NCBI GenBank assembly: GCA_039184335.1
Contig: JBCDBD010000030.1
Span: forward strand, 1 to 44,561
Direction of reading: 5' to 3'
DNA length: 44,561 nucleotides
Source of the DNA: JBCDBD01 sp039184335
GTDB taxonomy: Bacteria; Bacteroidota; Bacteroidia; Flavobacteriales; Flavobacteriaceae
Part shown: positions 16,601-24,689 of the stretch, in pieces
Layout of the letters: the number at the start of each line of letters is the position of its first letter
Position numbering within the stretch: position 1 is the stretch's first letter
Notes under the pieces: model-generated
What the model was told of the DNA's origin: nothing
The model's input: the letters and a program-made list of their open reading frames with translations, nothing else
Databases searched by the model: none
Translations under genes and position numbers: made by a program

Positions 16601-17115
16601 CGCGCAATGGTCGAAGTATTATTTTCCCTTAAAAGCACTTGCAATTTTTTGTCTTTGGAAGTTTTTAGGGCAGGGACTTCGACATCACACTTTTGCACCA
16701 AGTCATTGATCATGCCCTGCAAACCCATTTTACGCCCATCATCCGGAGAATATATCCTAGCAATACCATAGTCCATTAATGCCTCGATTTCATGGGGCAG
16801 GATGACACCACCACCACCACCAAATATTTTAATGTGACCAGCATCATTTTCGTTCAACAGGTCGTACATATACCTAAAATACTCATTGTGCCCTCCTTGA
16901 TAAGATGTCATGGCAATGGCATTCGCATCTTCTTGAATGGCACAATCAACAACTTCGGCTACACTCCTATCATGACCAAGATGAATTACCTCAACACCAG
17001 TGGCTTGGATAATCCGTCTCATAATATTGATCGCCGCGTCGTGGCCATCAAAAAGGGAAGCTGCGGTGACAATGCGAATTTTATTTTTAGGACGGTATGG
17101 CAAAATTTGTTCCAT
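13654..17115 (-). CDS. icmF: fused isobutyryl-CoA/methylmalonyl-CoA-type mutase IcmF
   Basis: Coenzyme B12-dependent acyl-CoA mutase fused to its own G-protein chaperone. From the ATG at 17115 it has 1153 residues. Domains in order: cobalamin-binding (about 10-140; SLFDGHDAA with base-off ligand His25), MeaB-like GTPase (about 195-420; P-loop GITGTGGAGKSS, DLIILETSGIGQSD), linker, then the TIM-barrel mutase (about 570-1140; EFPYTSGLYPFKRKGEDP and RMFAGEGGPERTNRRF). This order and the FKRKGEDP motif are typical of IcmF and not of two-subunit methylmalonyl-CoA mutase. It links valine/fatty-acid-derived isobutyryl-CoA to butyryl-CoA; related acyl-CoAs are possible. A TTG at 17121 is an alternative start. 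Confidence 0.9.
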   Translation of the reverse strand: MEQILPYRPKNKIRIVTAASLFDGHDAAINIMRRIIQATGVEVIHLGHDRSVAEVVDCAIQEDANAIAMTSYQGGHNEYFRYMYDLLNENDAGHIKIFGGGGGVILPHEIEALMDYGIARIYSPDDGRKMGLQGMINDLVQKCDVEVPALKTSKDKKLQVLLRENNTSTIARLISLAENRQKEFSGHFELFNTNINPVPVLGITGTGGAGKSSLVDELVRRFLSDFPKKCIGIVSVDPSKRKTGGALLGDRIRMNAIKNERVYMRSLATRQSNLALSRHVKDALNVLKAANFDLIILETSGIGQSDTEILEHSDVSLYVMTPEFGAATQLEKIDMLDFADVVAINKFDKRGAQDALRDVRKQYMRNNGLWDIAQEALPIYGTMAAQFNDPGMNKLYATVIDTLNVKAGTAWKSNLNPSRNRSEKKFIIPPARFRYLSEIADSNRTYGRISIAQAETAQRLYGIYLAICTIIGRSETDEAPNFLLNTSGIDNKLLESKIADIPDKKIIEHLVRQFQEVKLDLDPHNWELILNWPNIKEKYRASEYTYRVRGKEIKIETHTTSLSHSNIPKIALPKYRAWGDLLQWMLQENCPGEFPYTSGLYPFKRKGEDPTRMFAGEGGPERTNRRFHYLSVAMPAKRLSTAFDSVTLYGHDPNHRPDIYGKIGNAGVSICCLDDAKKLYSGFDLSDPMTSVSMTINGPAPMLLGFFMNAAIDQNCEKYINDNGLVAEVDKKIAAIYTEKGVDRPTYHGQLPEGNNGLGLMLLGVTGDQVLPHKTYEKIKYETLGQVRGTVQADILKEDQAQNTCIFSTEFALRLMGDVQAYFIQNKVRNFYSVSISGYHIAEAGANPISQLAFTLSNGFTYVEYYLSRGMDIDEFGPNLSFFFSNGIDPEYAVIGRVARRIWAKAMKEKYGAGARAQMLKYHIQTSGRSLHAQEIDFNDIRTTLQALYAIYDNCNSLHTNAYDEAITTPTEESVRRAMAIQLIINKELGLTKNENPLQGAFIIEELTDLVEEAVLIEFDRITERGGVLGAMETMYQRSKIQEESLHYETLKHTGAYPIIGVNTFLSSKGSPTILPEEVIRATEEEKKNQICTLKNLNQGNTVLSTRLLSELKEVAITNGNIFEKLVEVTKYCSLGQITNALFEVGGQYRRNM

Positions 17116-17258
17116 TGACAAAAAAGGAATAATTTTTTCTCTGCAATTTACAGAAAATGCAAAGAAATAAGGTTTATGATTAGAATTTTATAAAAATCAT
17201 TCTTTTCAAATGCTTCTTTTTCGAAAGTAATAATTTTACATTCTTAAAATTTAGCATT

Positions 17259-18107
17259 TTGAAGCTTTCCATCTTGATCCACTGCAATGACCAGCCGGGC
17301 ATTATAAGTTCTGTAACTAATTTTTTGCATGTAAAAAAGGGCAATGTCATCTATTTGGACCAACATGTCGATAAAGAAGCTAGTGTCTTTTTCATGAGGT
17401 TGGAAAGTGAGTTTTTTAGCGATTTTGACCTGAACAGCTTTCAACAAGAGTTTCAAGAAAAATTGGCGGATAGTTATCAAATGAAATGGAGCGTTCACTT
17501 AGAGGCCACAAAGCCCAAAATGGCAGTTTTTGTTTCAAAATACCATCATTGTCTTTATGATCTGTTAAGCAGGTACCACTCTGGCGAGCTTCCCGTTGAA
17601 ATTCCATTTATTCTGAGCAACCACAAGGACCTGAACCATATCGCCAATCAATTTGAAATACCTTTTTATCATGTGCCCGTAGGCAAGGAAACAAAAAAAA
17701 TGGCAGAAAAAGAACACTTGCGACTTTTGGCTGCACACCATGTTGATTTTATTGTACTCGCCCGCTATATGCAATTGATCACCCCAAAAATAATAACGGT
17801 CTACCCCAATAAGATCATCAATATACACCATTCGTTTTTGCCCGCTTTTGCCGGCGCCAAACCCTATCATGCCGCTTTTGCGAGAGGGGTAAAAATTATT
17901 GGGGCAACGAGTCATTACGTTACCGAAGAACTTGATGCTGGGCCCATTATTGAACAAGATGTGACCACGGTATCACATTCGCACTCCATCAAAGACTTCG
18001 TCACCAAAGGCAGGGATTTGGAAAAAATTGTTCTGTCACGGGCGGTCAAGCTGCATGTACTGCACAAAACTATGGTCTACAACAACAAAACGGTAATTTT
18101 TTCATAG
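17259..18107 (+). CDS. purU: formyltetrahydrofolate deformylase
   Basis: Hydrolyses 10-formyl-THF to formate and THF, balancing one-carbon units for purine synthesis. The 282-residue protein has an N-terminal ACT domain (about 1-80, LIHCNDQPGIISSVTNFL) and a C-terminal formyltransferase fold. Its catalytic Asn/His are in INIHHSFLPAF and its Asp in THYVTEELDAGPII-like ATSHYVTEELDAGPI. The only sensible start is a TTG at 17259, since the ACT strand begins at residue 2 and no in-frame ATG precedes it. Divergent from icmF (143 bases). Confidence 0.95.
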   Translation: MKLSILIHCNDQPGIISSVTNFLHVKKGNVIYLDQHVDKEASVFFMRLESEFFSDFDLNSFQQEFQEKLADSYQMKWSVHLEATKPKMAVFVSKYHHCLYDLLSRYHSGELPVEIPFILSNHKDLNHIANQFEIPFYHVPVGKETKKMAEKEHLRLLAAHHVDFIVLARYMQLITPKIITVYPNKIINIHHSFLPAFAGAKPYHAAFARGVKIIGATSHYVTEELDAGPIIEQDVTTVSHSHSIKDFVTKGRDLEKIVLSRAVKLHVLHKTMVYNNKTVIFS

Positions 18108-18184
18108 CAATGGCCCACGCTTATACCAGAAATCTATAATCAGCGATTGATTTTGAATAACACAATACCTTAACTGAGCAACCC

Positions 18185-18889
18185 ATGAAAAGAATAATAG
18201 CAGTGTCAATGGTCTTGACCTTTACTTCGTGCAGCGAGTTACAACAAGTGGTAAATCAATTACCTCAAGGAACATCAACAATTGGCAATGAAGAAATTGC
18301 CAACGGTTTGAAAGAGGCATTGAACTTGGGTATTGAAAAACAAGTTACCAAACTGACCGCCAAAGATGGTTTCTTTAAGAATGAGCTTGTCAAAATACTC
18401 TTGCCAGACGAGTTAAAAAAAGTGGACAAAACCTTAAGGGACGTGGGTCTTGCAAACCTTGCCGATGAAGGGCTCCGTGTCTTGAACAGGGCAGCAGAAG
18501 ATGCTGTGGGTGAAGCCATACCCATTTTTGTCGATGCCGTAAAGGGCATTTCCTTCGCTGATGCAAAAGACATTTTGCTTGGTAGTGACAATGCTGCCAC
18601 CAGGTACTTGGAGCAAAACACAGGTTCACGACTTTATGAAAAATTCAGCCCTATCATAAAAAATTCTTTTGAAAAAGTTGGTGCAGATCAAATATGGAGC
18701 AATTTGATTACCCAATACAACAAGCTACCCTTGACGAACGATGTCAATCCTGACTTGACTGATTATGTTACCCAGGAGGCCATGAATGGAGTTTATACCA
18801 TGATTGCAATTGAAGAAAAAGCGATAAGAACCAAGGTCTCATCAAGAACGACGGACCTACTCAGAAAAGTATTTAAAATTCAAGATTAG
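18185..18889 (+). CDS. DUF4197 lipoprotein
   Basis: A 234-residue protein with a lipoprotein signal (MKRIIAVSMVLTFTSC, Cys16). The rest is helical and fits the DUF4197 family: EIANGLKEALNLGIEKQV, LLPDELKKVDKTLRDVGLA, FVDAVKGISFADAKDILLG and a C-terminal DYVTQEAMNGVYTMIAIEEK. Function unknown; common in proteobacterial and Bacteroidota envelopes. The next gene is 378 bases away. Confidence 0.85.
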   Translation: MKRIIAVSMVLTFTSCSELQQVVNQLPQGTSTIGNEEIANGLKEALNLGIEKQVTKLTAKDGFFKNELVKILLPDELKKVDKTLRDVGLANLADEGLRVLNRAAEDAVGEAIPIFVDAVKGISFADAKDILLGSDNAATRYLEQNTGSRLYEKFSPIIKNSFEKVGADQIWSNLITQYNKLPLTNDVNPDLTDYVTQEAMNGVYTMIAIEEKAIRTKVSSRTTDLLRKVFKIQD

Positions 18890-19066
18890 CTTTTCAGGAT
18901 ATTTTACGCGATTGGTGCAATAATCAAAATAATCGTCCGTTATAACCATAAGAAAACAAGGCAATTATAACAAATTGCTAAAGTTAAATTAACCTTATGC
19001 AATGGGTTATCATTGAATTTTGTATCTAAGTTATCTGAGTTAGCATTTTTTTGAGTTAGTTAGTTT

Positions 19067-19097
19067 AAAACCGGTGTTCGCACCGGTTTTTTTATGA
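19067..19097 (+). terminator. intrinsic terminator with TTCG tetraloop
   Basis: AAAACCGGTG, loop TTCG, CACCGGTTTT then TTT: a perfect 10-bp stem with a stable tetraloop and U-run. Confidence 0.85.
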
Positions 19098-19163
19098 AGC
19101 ATCAAATCTAACTATTTCACCATCAAATGCTTAACCCAACCCCTTTTGTTCCACAACAAAAAC

Positions 19164-19175
19164 CCTTACGTAAGG
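19164..19175. repeat. 12-bp perfect palindrome at the -33 position of the AraC gene promoter
   Basis: CCTTACGTAAGG, ending 18 bases before the -7 box at 19194, so it occupies the place of the -33 element. Candidate regulator-binding site. Confidence 0.4.
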
Positions 19176-19193
19176 TAAACTTTTATCGGGATT

Positions 19194-19201
19194 TACTTTT
19201 G
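19194..19201 (+). promoter_or_regulatory. -7 element of the AraC-type gene
   Basis: TACTTTTG matches TAnnTTTG, 67 bases before the ATG. The -33 site is replaced by the 12-bp palindrome. Confidence 0.5.
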
Positions 19202-19267
19202 TTAAGTTTTATTTAACAATTGAGGGTGAAAAATTTGTTAATTTGTTAATGAACTAATTCATCGGTC

Positions 19268-20800
19268 ATGGGGCTCAAGGGGGTAATCGTATGCATACTA
19301 TTCCTACCAAGCACATTTGTTCTTGCAAAAAATTCGATCTACTTAAACGCAAAGGGCATTTCGGGTGCATCCCCCATTTTTCAAGATTCCATTGAATGGG
19401 CAGATTATTACTACAATATTCATAGGTACAAAAAGGCAATACCGATATATAAAAAAAATCTGACCGATTCATTGTCAAATAAGACCCGTGTACTAAAAAA
19501 ATTAGCACTTAGCGAAGCTGCCCTGGGGCGTCCTGCTGCATCGGTATCGTATATCAATGATTATTTACTTACTGATTTTGACCCTTCCTTTCTTTCCAAT
19601 GAAGGTTTTGATCCGATAAGGGATTCATCTGAATTTACGGAAATTTCAGATGAAGTGACCCCAAAAATAACGGTTTGGTCATTCATATACTTTTTTGTGT
19701 CAATGATCGGGTTTTATGTGCTACTACTGATATGCCTCAACAAAAATATCAATTTGGTGGCCCGTTTTCTGATTGCTGGTTTTATTTTCATCCATTCCCT
19801 CTTCATTTTGAATGTCAGTATCAACAGGGCCCATTTTATGTTTCAATACCCCCATTCCTATTTAATCTCAACATGGGCCTCATTTTTATATGGTCCTTTG
19901 CTGTATTTGTACTTTAAGCGGATTACTGAAAAATATGCCTTCAAGCGTATCGACTTTCTTCACCTGCTACCTACTATTGCACTTTTGATTTTTATGCTTC
20001 CAAATGTGTACCTAATATCTGGTGAAGATAAAATTTCATTAATGCTGATACGCTTGAAAAACGGATTGAGCCCTCAAGATTCAAATCAATTGCTTGCCAT
20101 TGTACTTTTGAAGATACTGTCATTGGTCGTTTATGCCTATTTCATCAGAAGGGTTTACCTAAGAAGCAAGACCCAAAGACTTTTGCAAGAGAAAAATCAA
20201 ATCTGGCAAAAGAATATTTACTTGATACATGTGCTCTACATTTTGACCTATACAGCTTATGGCATTTTGATCATCAACGGGTATTCTTCGGGTATCTTTT
20301 TGAACGGCTCATTGGCCGCAATGGCCATAATGGTGCTCTATGTTGGCTATTCCGCAAACATTCAGCCCCAGGTTTTTAGTGGTGTATATGCCTACACCAA
20401 TAGGCTTTTCCCGAAATATGAAAAATCAGGACTCACCGCTAGCCTTTCCAGAGAACTGAAAGAAAATTTGGTGCATTTGTTCGCCAATGAAAAAATATAT
20501 CGGGAAAACAATATCAATTTAGAGATGGTAGCCAATCGTCTCGATACGACCAGACATAATGCTTCGCAGGTAATCAACGAGCATTTCGGCATGAGCTTTC
20601 ACGAGTTTGTCAACACATATCGCATAGAAGAGGCCAAAAAGATCCTACAAAAAGATGCCGCCCAAAAAATACATATCATTGACGTTGCCTACGAGGTAGG
20701 TTACAACAACAAAGTGACTTTCAATAAGGCCTTTAAAAAAGATACCCAGCTTACCCCCTCAGAATACCAAAGAAATTTTAAGTTCAATAAGGTATCTTGA
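19268..20800 (+). CDS. membrane-bound AraC-family regulator
   Basis: A 510-residue regulator with a signal-like N-terminus (about 1-20). A periplasmic TPR-like segment follows (about 38-120, SIEWADYYYNIHRYKKAIPI), then about seven transmembrane helices (140-370) and a C-terminal double helix-turn-helix AraC domain (about 405-505: INLEMVANRLDTTRHNASQV and VAYEVGYNNKVTFNKAFKK). This layout suggests direct transmembrane signalling to DNA without a phosphorelay. Targets are unknown; no substrate genes are adjacent. A palindrome in its own promoter could mean autoregulation. Confidence 0.88.
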   Translation: MGLKGVIVCILFLPSTFVLAKNSIYLNAKGISGASPIFQDSIEWADYYYNIHRYKKAIPIYKKNLTDSLSNKTRVLKKLALSEAALGRPAASVSYINDYLLTDFDPSFLSNEGFDPIRDSSEFTEISDEVTPKITVWSFIYFFVSMIGFYVLLLICLNKNINLVARFLIAGFIFIHSLFILNVSINRAHFMFQYPHSYLISTWASFLYGPLLYLYFKRITEKYAFKRIDFLHLLPTIALLIFMLPNVYLISGEDKISLMLIRLKNGLSPQDSNQLLAIVLLKILSLVVYAYFIRRVYLRSKTQRLLQEKNQIWQKNIYLIHVLYILTYTAYGILIINGYSSGIFLNGSLAAMAIMVLYVGYSANIQPQVFSGVYAYTNRLFPKYEKSGLTASLSRELKENLVHLFANEKIYRENNINLEMVANRLDTTRHNASQVINEHFGMSFHEFVNTYRIEEAKKILQKDAAQKIHIIDVAYEVGYNNKVTFNKAFKKDTQLTPSEYQRNFKFNKVS

Positions 20801-21311
20801 AACGTAAGTATTTATCGGAAGGGTAAATTTTGATAAGGTTTACCCAATATCAGTGATTGAAAGACGTATTTTATATCAAGAGGAACCGTATTGGTAAAAA
20901 ACAGCCCTATTTATTACTCCAAAAGGCACAACAAGCTTTGGTCTCATTATTTAGGGTAACGTTTGAATTAGTCATCATTAAACCCAGGGCTGTTTATTTG
21001 CCAATCGCGTCAAATAACAAATGATGGATGGGTTGAAAGCAAAAAACCTGCCTTAAGCCATGCCATTAATTTTGAAGCGGGGCATGCAAGTACGCTCTCT
21101 GCTTCAAATAAGAAAAATACGACAACGACACCGTTTAAATCTACGCATAAAACTATGTTAAGTGAAGACCAAGATGGGGCGTTATTTGCCAACAAATGCT
21201 AATTCTACGTTAAGTGTTACACAAATCACCTGATTTTTAGGGGCATACGTCTATTGTTTGTCATCTAAAAGCACATTTTCAACGTATCTTTGATATAACA
21301 AATCTTAAAAT
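20801..21311. other. 510-base gene-free region with inverted repeats
   Basis: No convincing gene. It contains the hairpin GGGTAAA-N11-TTTACCC (20821-20845) right after the AraC gene, without a U-run, and a 10-bp inverted repeat AAACAGCCCT (20899-20908) / AGGGCTGTTT (20986-20995). A 76-codon open frame (20972-21202, plus strand) lacks an ATG near its start and matches nothing I know. The region could hold a structured transcript or a decayed gene. Confidence 0.4.
21285..21292 (+). promoter_or_regulatory. -7 element of the 65-residue ORF
   Basis: TATCTTTG, 19 bases before the ATG at 21312. TTTG at 21257-21260 lies 24 bases upstream, slightly too far for -33. Confidence 0.4.
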
Positions 21312-21509
21312 ATGGAAAGGCAATATTGCAAAGTCGGTGCAGTGACTCCGATAACAAGTGGAAACCAAGCTGTGACAATCTTGGAGTATCAATACCAAAA
21401 CTTCATCCAAAAGGCAGCTGATGCCACTTACATTGATACCAAGCTCGGAGCGTTTTTTGAGAGAAAGGCACAAGGCATAAAAAAAGTATTGGAAAACCTT
21501 GTCCAATAA
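21312..21509 (+). CDS. small hypothetical protein
   Basis: A 65-residue soluble, mostly helical protein (MERQYCKVGAVTPITSGNQA, later AFFERKAQGIKKVLENLVQ) with no membrane segment. A perfect -7 box precedes it, and it ends directly against the convergent pyrF stop with no intergenic base. No family recognised; real but short gene is likely. Confidence 0.5.
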   Translation: MERQYCKVGAVTPITSGNQAVTILEYQYQNFIQKAADATYIDTKLGAFFERKAQGIKKVLENLVQ

Positions 21510-22331
21510 CTAGAGTACGGCTTCAAGTTCTTTCTTCATCAGCAACTGTAGCTCTTCGGCTTTTTTTGCAGCCATTTTTGCAAAATCCCCATCCTGTGAA
21601 GCATAAATGATACCGCGGGAAGAATTGATCAACAATCCGATATCTTTGGTCATTCCATGGGTGCAGACTTCTTGCAGACTGCCACCTTGGGCACCGACCC
21701 CTGGTACCAGCAAAAAACTTTCAGGAACGATCTTTCGTACTTCCCTTATATACGAAGCTTTCGTAGCACCCACCACATACATTAGATTTTCTGCATTTCT
21801 ATACGTCTTTGAAGTGAGCAAGATTTGCTTGTAAAGTTCTTGGCCTTCCAGATCTTTGGTCTGAAAATCAAAGGCTCCTTCATTCGAGGTCAGGGCCAAT
21901 AAAACAGTATGCTTGTCTTTAAATTCCAAAAAAGGCTCCACCGAATCCCTGCCCATATAGGGTGCAATGGTCATTGCATCAAAATTCAACACATCAAAAA
22001 AAGCCTTGGCATATCGGTTCGAAGTATTACCGATATCTCCACGTTTTGCATCGGCAATAGTAAAAATATCAGGAAAATTGGAATTCAAATACCCCATGGT
22101 CTTCTCTAAGGCTTTCCATCCTTCAAGACCGTAAGCCTCGTAAAAGGCAATATTTGGCTTATAAGCTATGCAATAGGCATTAGTGGCATCTATGATGGCT
22201 TTGTTAAACGCAAATATGGGATCTTCTTGATGCAGCAAATGTTTTGGAATCTTGTCCAAATCCGTATCCAATCCAACACACAAGAATGATTTTTTTAGCT
22301 GAATTTGTGCAACGAGATCCGCAGTGGTCAT
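21510..22331 (-). CDS. pyrF: orotidine 5'-phosphate decarboxylase
   Basis: Last step of UMP synthesis (OMP to UMP + CO2). The 273-residue TIM-barrel protein is of the longer type 2 family: FLCVGLDTDLDKIP at the start, the catalytic block DAKRGDIGNTSNRYAKAFF (about 94-112), MTIAPYMG and LLVPGVGAQGG (about 209-219). Three bases separate it from prfA upstream, so it is probably the distal gene of the purM-prfA-pyrF run. Confidence 0.95.
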   Translation of the reverse strand: MTTADLVAQIQLKKSFLCVGLDTDLDKIPKHLLHQEDPIFAFNKAIIDATNAYCIAYKPNIAFYEAYGLEGWKALEKTMGYLNSNFPDIFTIADAKRGDIGNTSNRYAKAFFDVLNFDAMTIAPYMGRDSVEPFLEFKDKHTVLLALTSNEGAFDFQTKDLEGQELYKQILLTSKTYRNAENLMYVVGATKASYIREVRKIVPESFLLVPGVGAQGGSLQEVCTHGMTKDIGLLINSSRGIIYASQDGDFAKMAAKKAEELQLLMKKELEAVL

Positions 22332-22334
22332 GTA

Positions 22335-23411
22335 TTAAAATATTTCAGAAGCTTCCCTTAGTTTTTCAGTATTCTCGACCAACATCAATTCATCAATGAT
22401 TTTTTGCACATCGCCATTTATGATGTTTTGTAGATCATACAGCGTCAACCCGATTCTATGGTCGGTCACCCGACCTTGGGGGTAGTTATAGGTTCTGATC
22501 TTGGCTGAACGATCTCCGCTACTCACCTGTGAGTTTCGCTTGGCCGCATCTTCTTCTTGCTTTTTGGCCAGTTCTAAATCATATAGCCTCGAACGTAAGA
22601 CCTTGAACGCCTTTTCTTTGTTCTTATGCTGTGATTTTTGATCTTGGCACTGTGCTACCAAACCAGTGGGCAGGTGGGTCAACCGCACTGCCGAATAGGT
22701 GGTGTTGACCGACTGGCCCCCAGGACCGGAAGAACAGAAATAATCAATTCGAACCTCTTTTGGGTCGATCTGCACATCAAAATCTTCTGCTTCGGGAATC
22801 ACCATAACCGTAGCAGCACTGGTATGTACCCTTCCTTGCGTTTCGGTCTGGGGAACACGCTGTACCCTATGCACACCCGCTTCAAACTTCAGCGTTCCAT
22901 AAACATCTTCCCCAGTCACCTCGAAATGAATTTCTTTGTAACCACCACTGGTACCCTCGTTTAAATCGATAATATTCGTTTTCCAACCTTTTGATTCACA
23001 GTATTTGGCATACATACGGTAAAGATCGCCCGCAAAAATACTGGCTTCATCGCCTCCAGTTCCTGCACGTATCTCCATGACCACATCTTTCTCATCTTCT
23101 GGGTCTTTCGGAATCAACAGTACTTTGATCGCTTCCTCTAATTTTGGAAGGGCTTCCTTTGCTTCTTCCAATTGTAGTTTTGCCATTTCAACCATTTCAG
23201 CATCACTGCCATCTGCAATCAATTCTTCCGCTTCAGTGATATTATCGGAAAGTTCAAGATATTGGATCCGTTTGTCGACAAGTACTTTTAAGTCTTTGTA
23301 CTCTTTGTTCAGCTTGACATATTTTTTTTGGTCAGCAATAATATCGGGTTGTATGATCAAATCGGAAACCTCATCGAACCGCTGCTTCACAATATTTAAT
23401 TTATCTATCAT
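22335..23411 (-). CDS. prfA: peptide chain release factor 1
   Basis: Recognises UAA/UAG in the ribosomal A site and triggers peptide release. The 358-residue protein has an N-terminal coiled coil (about 1-105), MEIRAGTGGDEASIFAGDLY, GVHRVQRVPQTETQGRVHTS and the catalytic GGQ loop in SSGPGGQSVNTTYSAVRLTH (about 231), then DHRIGLTLYDL near the end. Normal length for RF1, without the programmed frameshift of RF2. Confidence 0.96.
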   Translation of the reverse strand: MIDKLNIVKQRFDEVSDLIIQPDIIADQKKYVKLNKEYKDLKVLVDKRIQYLELSDNITEAEELIADGSDAEMVEMAKLQLEEAKEALPKLEEAIKVLLIPKDPEDEKDVVMEIRAGTGGDEASIFAGDLYRMYAKYCESKGWKTNIIDLNEGTSGGYKEIHFEVTGEDVYGTLKFEAGVHRVQRVPQTETQGRVHTSAATVMVIPEAEDFDVQIDPKEVRIDYFCSSGPGGQSVNTTYSAVRLTHLPTGLVAQCQDQKSQHKNKEKAFKVLRSRLYDLELAKKQEEDAAKRNSQVSSGDRSAKIRTYNYPQGRVTDHRIGLTLYDLQNIINGDVQKIIDELMLVENTEKLREASEIF

Positions 23412-23474
23412 AGGCCGTACATCATTAGGAATGCGAAGTTACGATTTTTGACCAGATGGCCTATCTGTGCCGAA

Positions 23475-24653
23475 TCAATAAGAAAATGTACCAAACTCAC
23501 TTTTTATGGTAAGCTTTTTGGTCTCATGGTGCACTACCCTGCCAACTACTTGGGCAGCTACATTAAAGGATTTGGCAATTGAAATCACTGCATCAGCGAC
23601 ACTGGCATCAACATAGCACTCCAAACGGTGACCGCAATTGAATACTTGGTACATTTCTTTCCAATCAGTACCCGACTGCTGTTGTATCAATTTGAAGAGT
23701 GGAGGTACGTCAAAAAGGTTATCCTTGATTATATGCAACCGTTCTACAAAGTGCAAAATCTTGGTCTGTGCCCCGCCACTGCAATGTACCATGCCATGGA
23801 TTTCATCAGATGAAAATCTATCCAATATCTTTTTTATGATTGGGGCATAGGTTCTTGTAGGTGAAAGTACCAACTTGCCGGCATCCAGAGGGCTACCAGA
23901 AACGCTATCGGTCAACTTGGTGCTGCCAGAATAGACCAGGTCGTATGGTACCAAAGCATCAAAGCTCTCAGGATATTTTTCAGCCAGATATTTTGAAAAT
24001 ACATCATGGCGTGCCGAGGTCAATCCGTTGCTGCCCATACCGCCATTGTATGCTGACTCATAGGTAGCCTGACCAAAAGAAGCCAAGCCGACAATGACAT
24101 CACCTGCCTTGATATTTGCATTGTCAATGACCTTACTCCGCTTCATTCGGGCCGTAACGGTCGAATCTACGATAATGGTCCGTACCAAGTCACCGACATC
24201 AGCGGTCTCACCCCCTGTAGTGTGAATGGTGATACCATGTTGGGCCAAATCAGATATCAATTCCTCCGTTCCATTAATGATAGAAGAGATAACCTCACCG
24301 GGTATCAGATTTTTATTTCTGCCTATGGTTGAAGAAAGAAGGATGTTATCTGTGGCCCCTACACAGATGAGATCATCAATGTTCATAATCAAAGCATCTT
24401 GGGCAATCCCTTTCCATACAGAAAGGTCACCGGTTTCTTTCCAATACAGATACGCCAAAGAAGATTTGGTACCTGCCCCATCGGCATGCATCACCAAACA
24501 ATGGGCTTCATCACCCGTTAAATAATCGGGCACTATCTTACAAAATGCTTTGGGAAACAGCCCTTTATCAATATTCTTGATTGCATTGTGGACATCTTCC
24601 TTAGAAGCGGAAACACCTCGCTGTGCATATCGTTTACTTGAGTTTGAAGACAT
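23475..24653 (-). CDS. purM: phosphoribosylformylglycinamidine cyclo-ligase (AIR synthetase)
   Basis: ATP-dependent ring closure of FGAM to AIR in purine synthesis. The 392-residue protein is of the longer Bacteroidota form: RYAQRGVSASKEDVHNAI at the start, HADGAGTKSSLAYLY, MNIDDLICVGA, HTTGGETADVGDLVRT, IVGLASFGQATYES and a C-terminal HCSGGAQTKILHF plus FNCGHRLECYV. Followed at 63 bases by prfA. PurU earlier in the window acts on the same one-carbon pool, though it is not linked in an operon. Confidence 0.95.
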   Translation of the reverse strand: MSSNSSKRYAQRGVSASKEDVHNAIKNIDKGLFPKAFCKIVPDYLTGDEAHCLVMHADGAGTKSSLAYLYWKETGDLSVWKGIAQDALIMNIDDLICVGATDNILLSSTIGRNKNLIPGEVISSIINGTEELISDLAQHGITIHTTGGETADVGDLVRTIIVDSTVTARMKRSKVIDNANIKAGDVIVGLASFGQATYESAYNGGMGSNGLTSARHDVFSKYLAEKYPESFDALVPYDLVYSGSTKLTDSVSGSPLDAGKLVLSPTRTYAPIIKKILDRFSSDEIHGMVHCSGGAQTKILHFVERLHIIKDNLFDVPPLFKLIQQQSGTDWKEMYQVFNCGHRLECYVDASVADAVISIAKSFNVAAQVVGRVVHHETKKLTIKSEFGTFSY

Positions 24654-24689
24654 AAATTTTATTTATGTAAAAATAGGGAAAGTGATTTT

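Larger units (their letters stand above)
18890..19267. other. 378-base gene-free region with an orphan terminator and AraC promoter
   Basis: No supported protein gene. It holds a GCAATT-N6-AATTGC inverted repeat (18961-18978), an AT-rich stretch, an intrinsic terminator at 19067-19097 and the promoter region of the AraC-type gene. The terminator lies 180 bases after the DUF4197 stop, so either that mRNA has a long 3' UTR or a small RNA ends here. Confidence 0.5.

Noticed and set aside
15788..16771. A 327-codon open frame antisense to icmF
   Set aside because: It lies wholly within the icmF coding sequence, whose domains are clear; the antisense product is Ser/Pro/Phe-rich shadow sequence without motifs.
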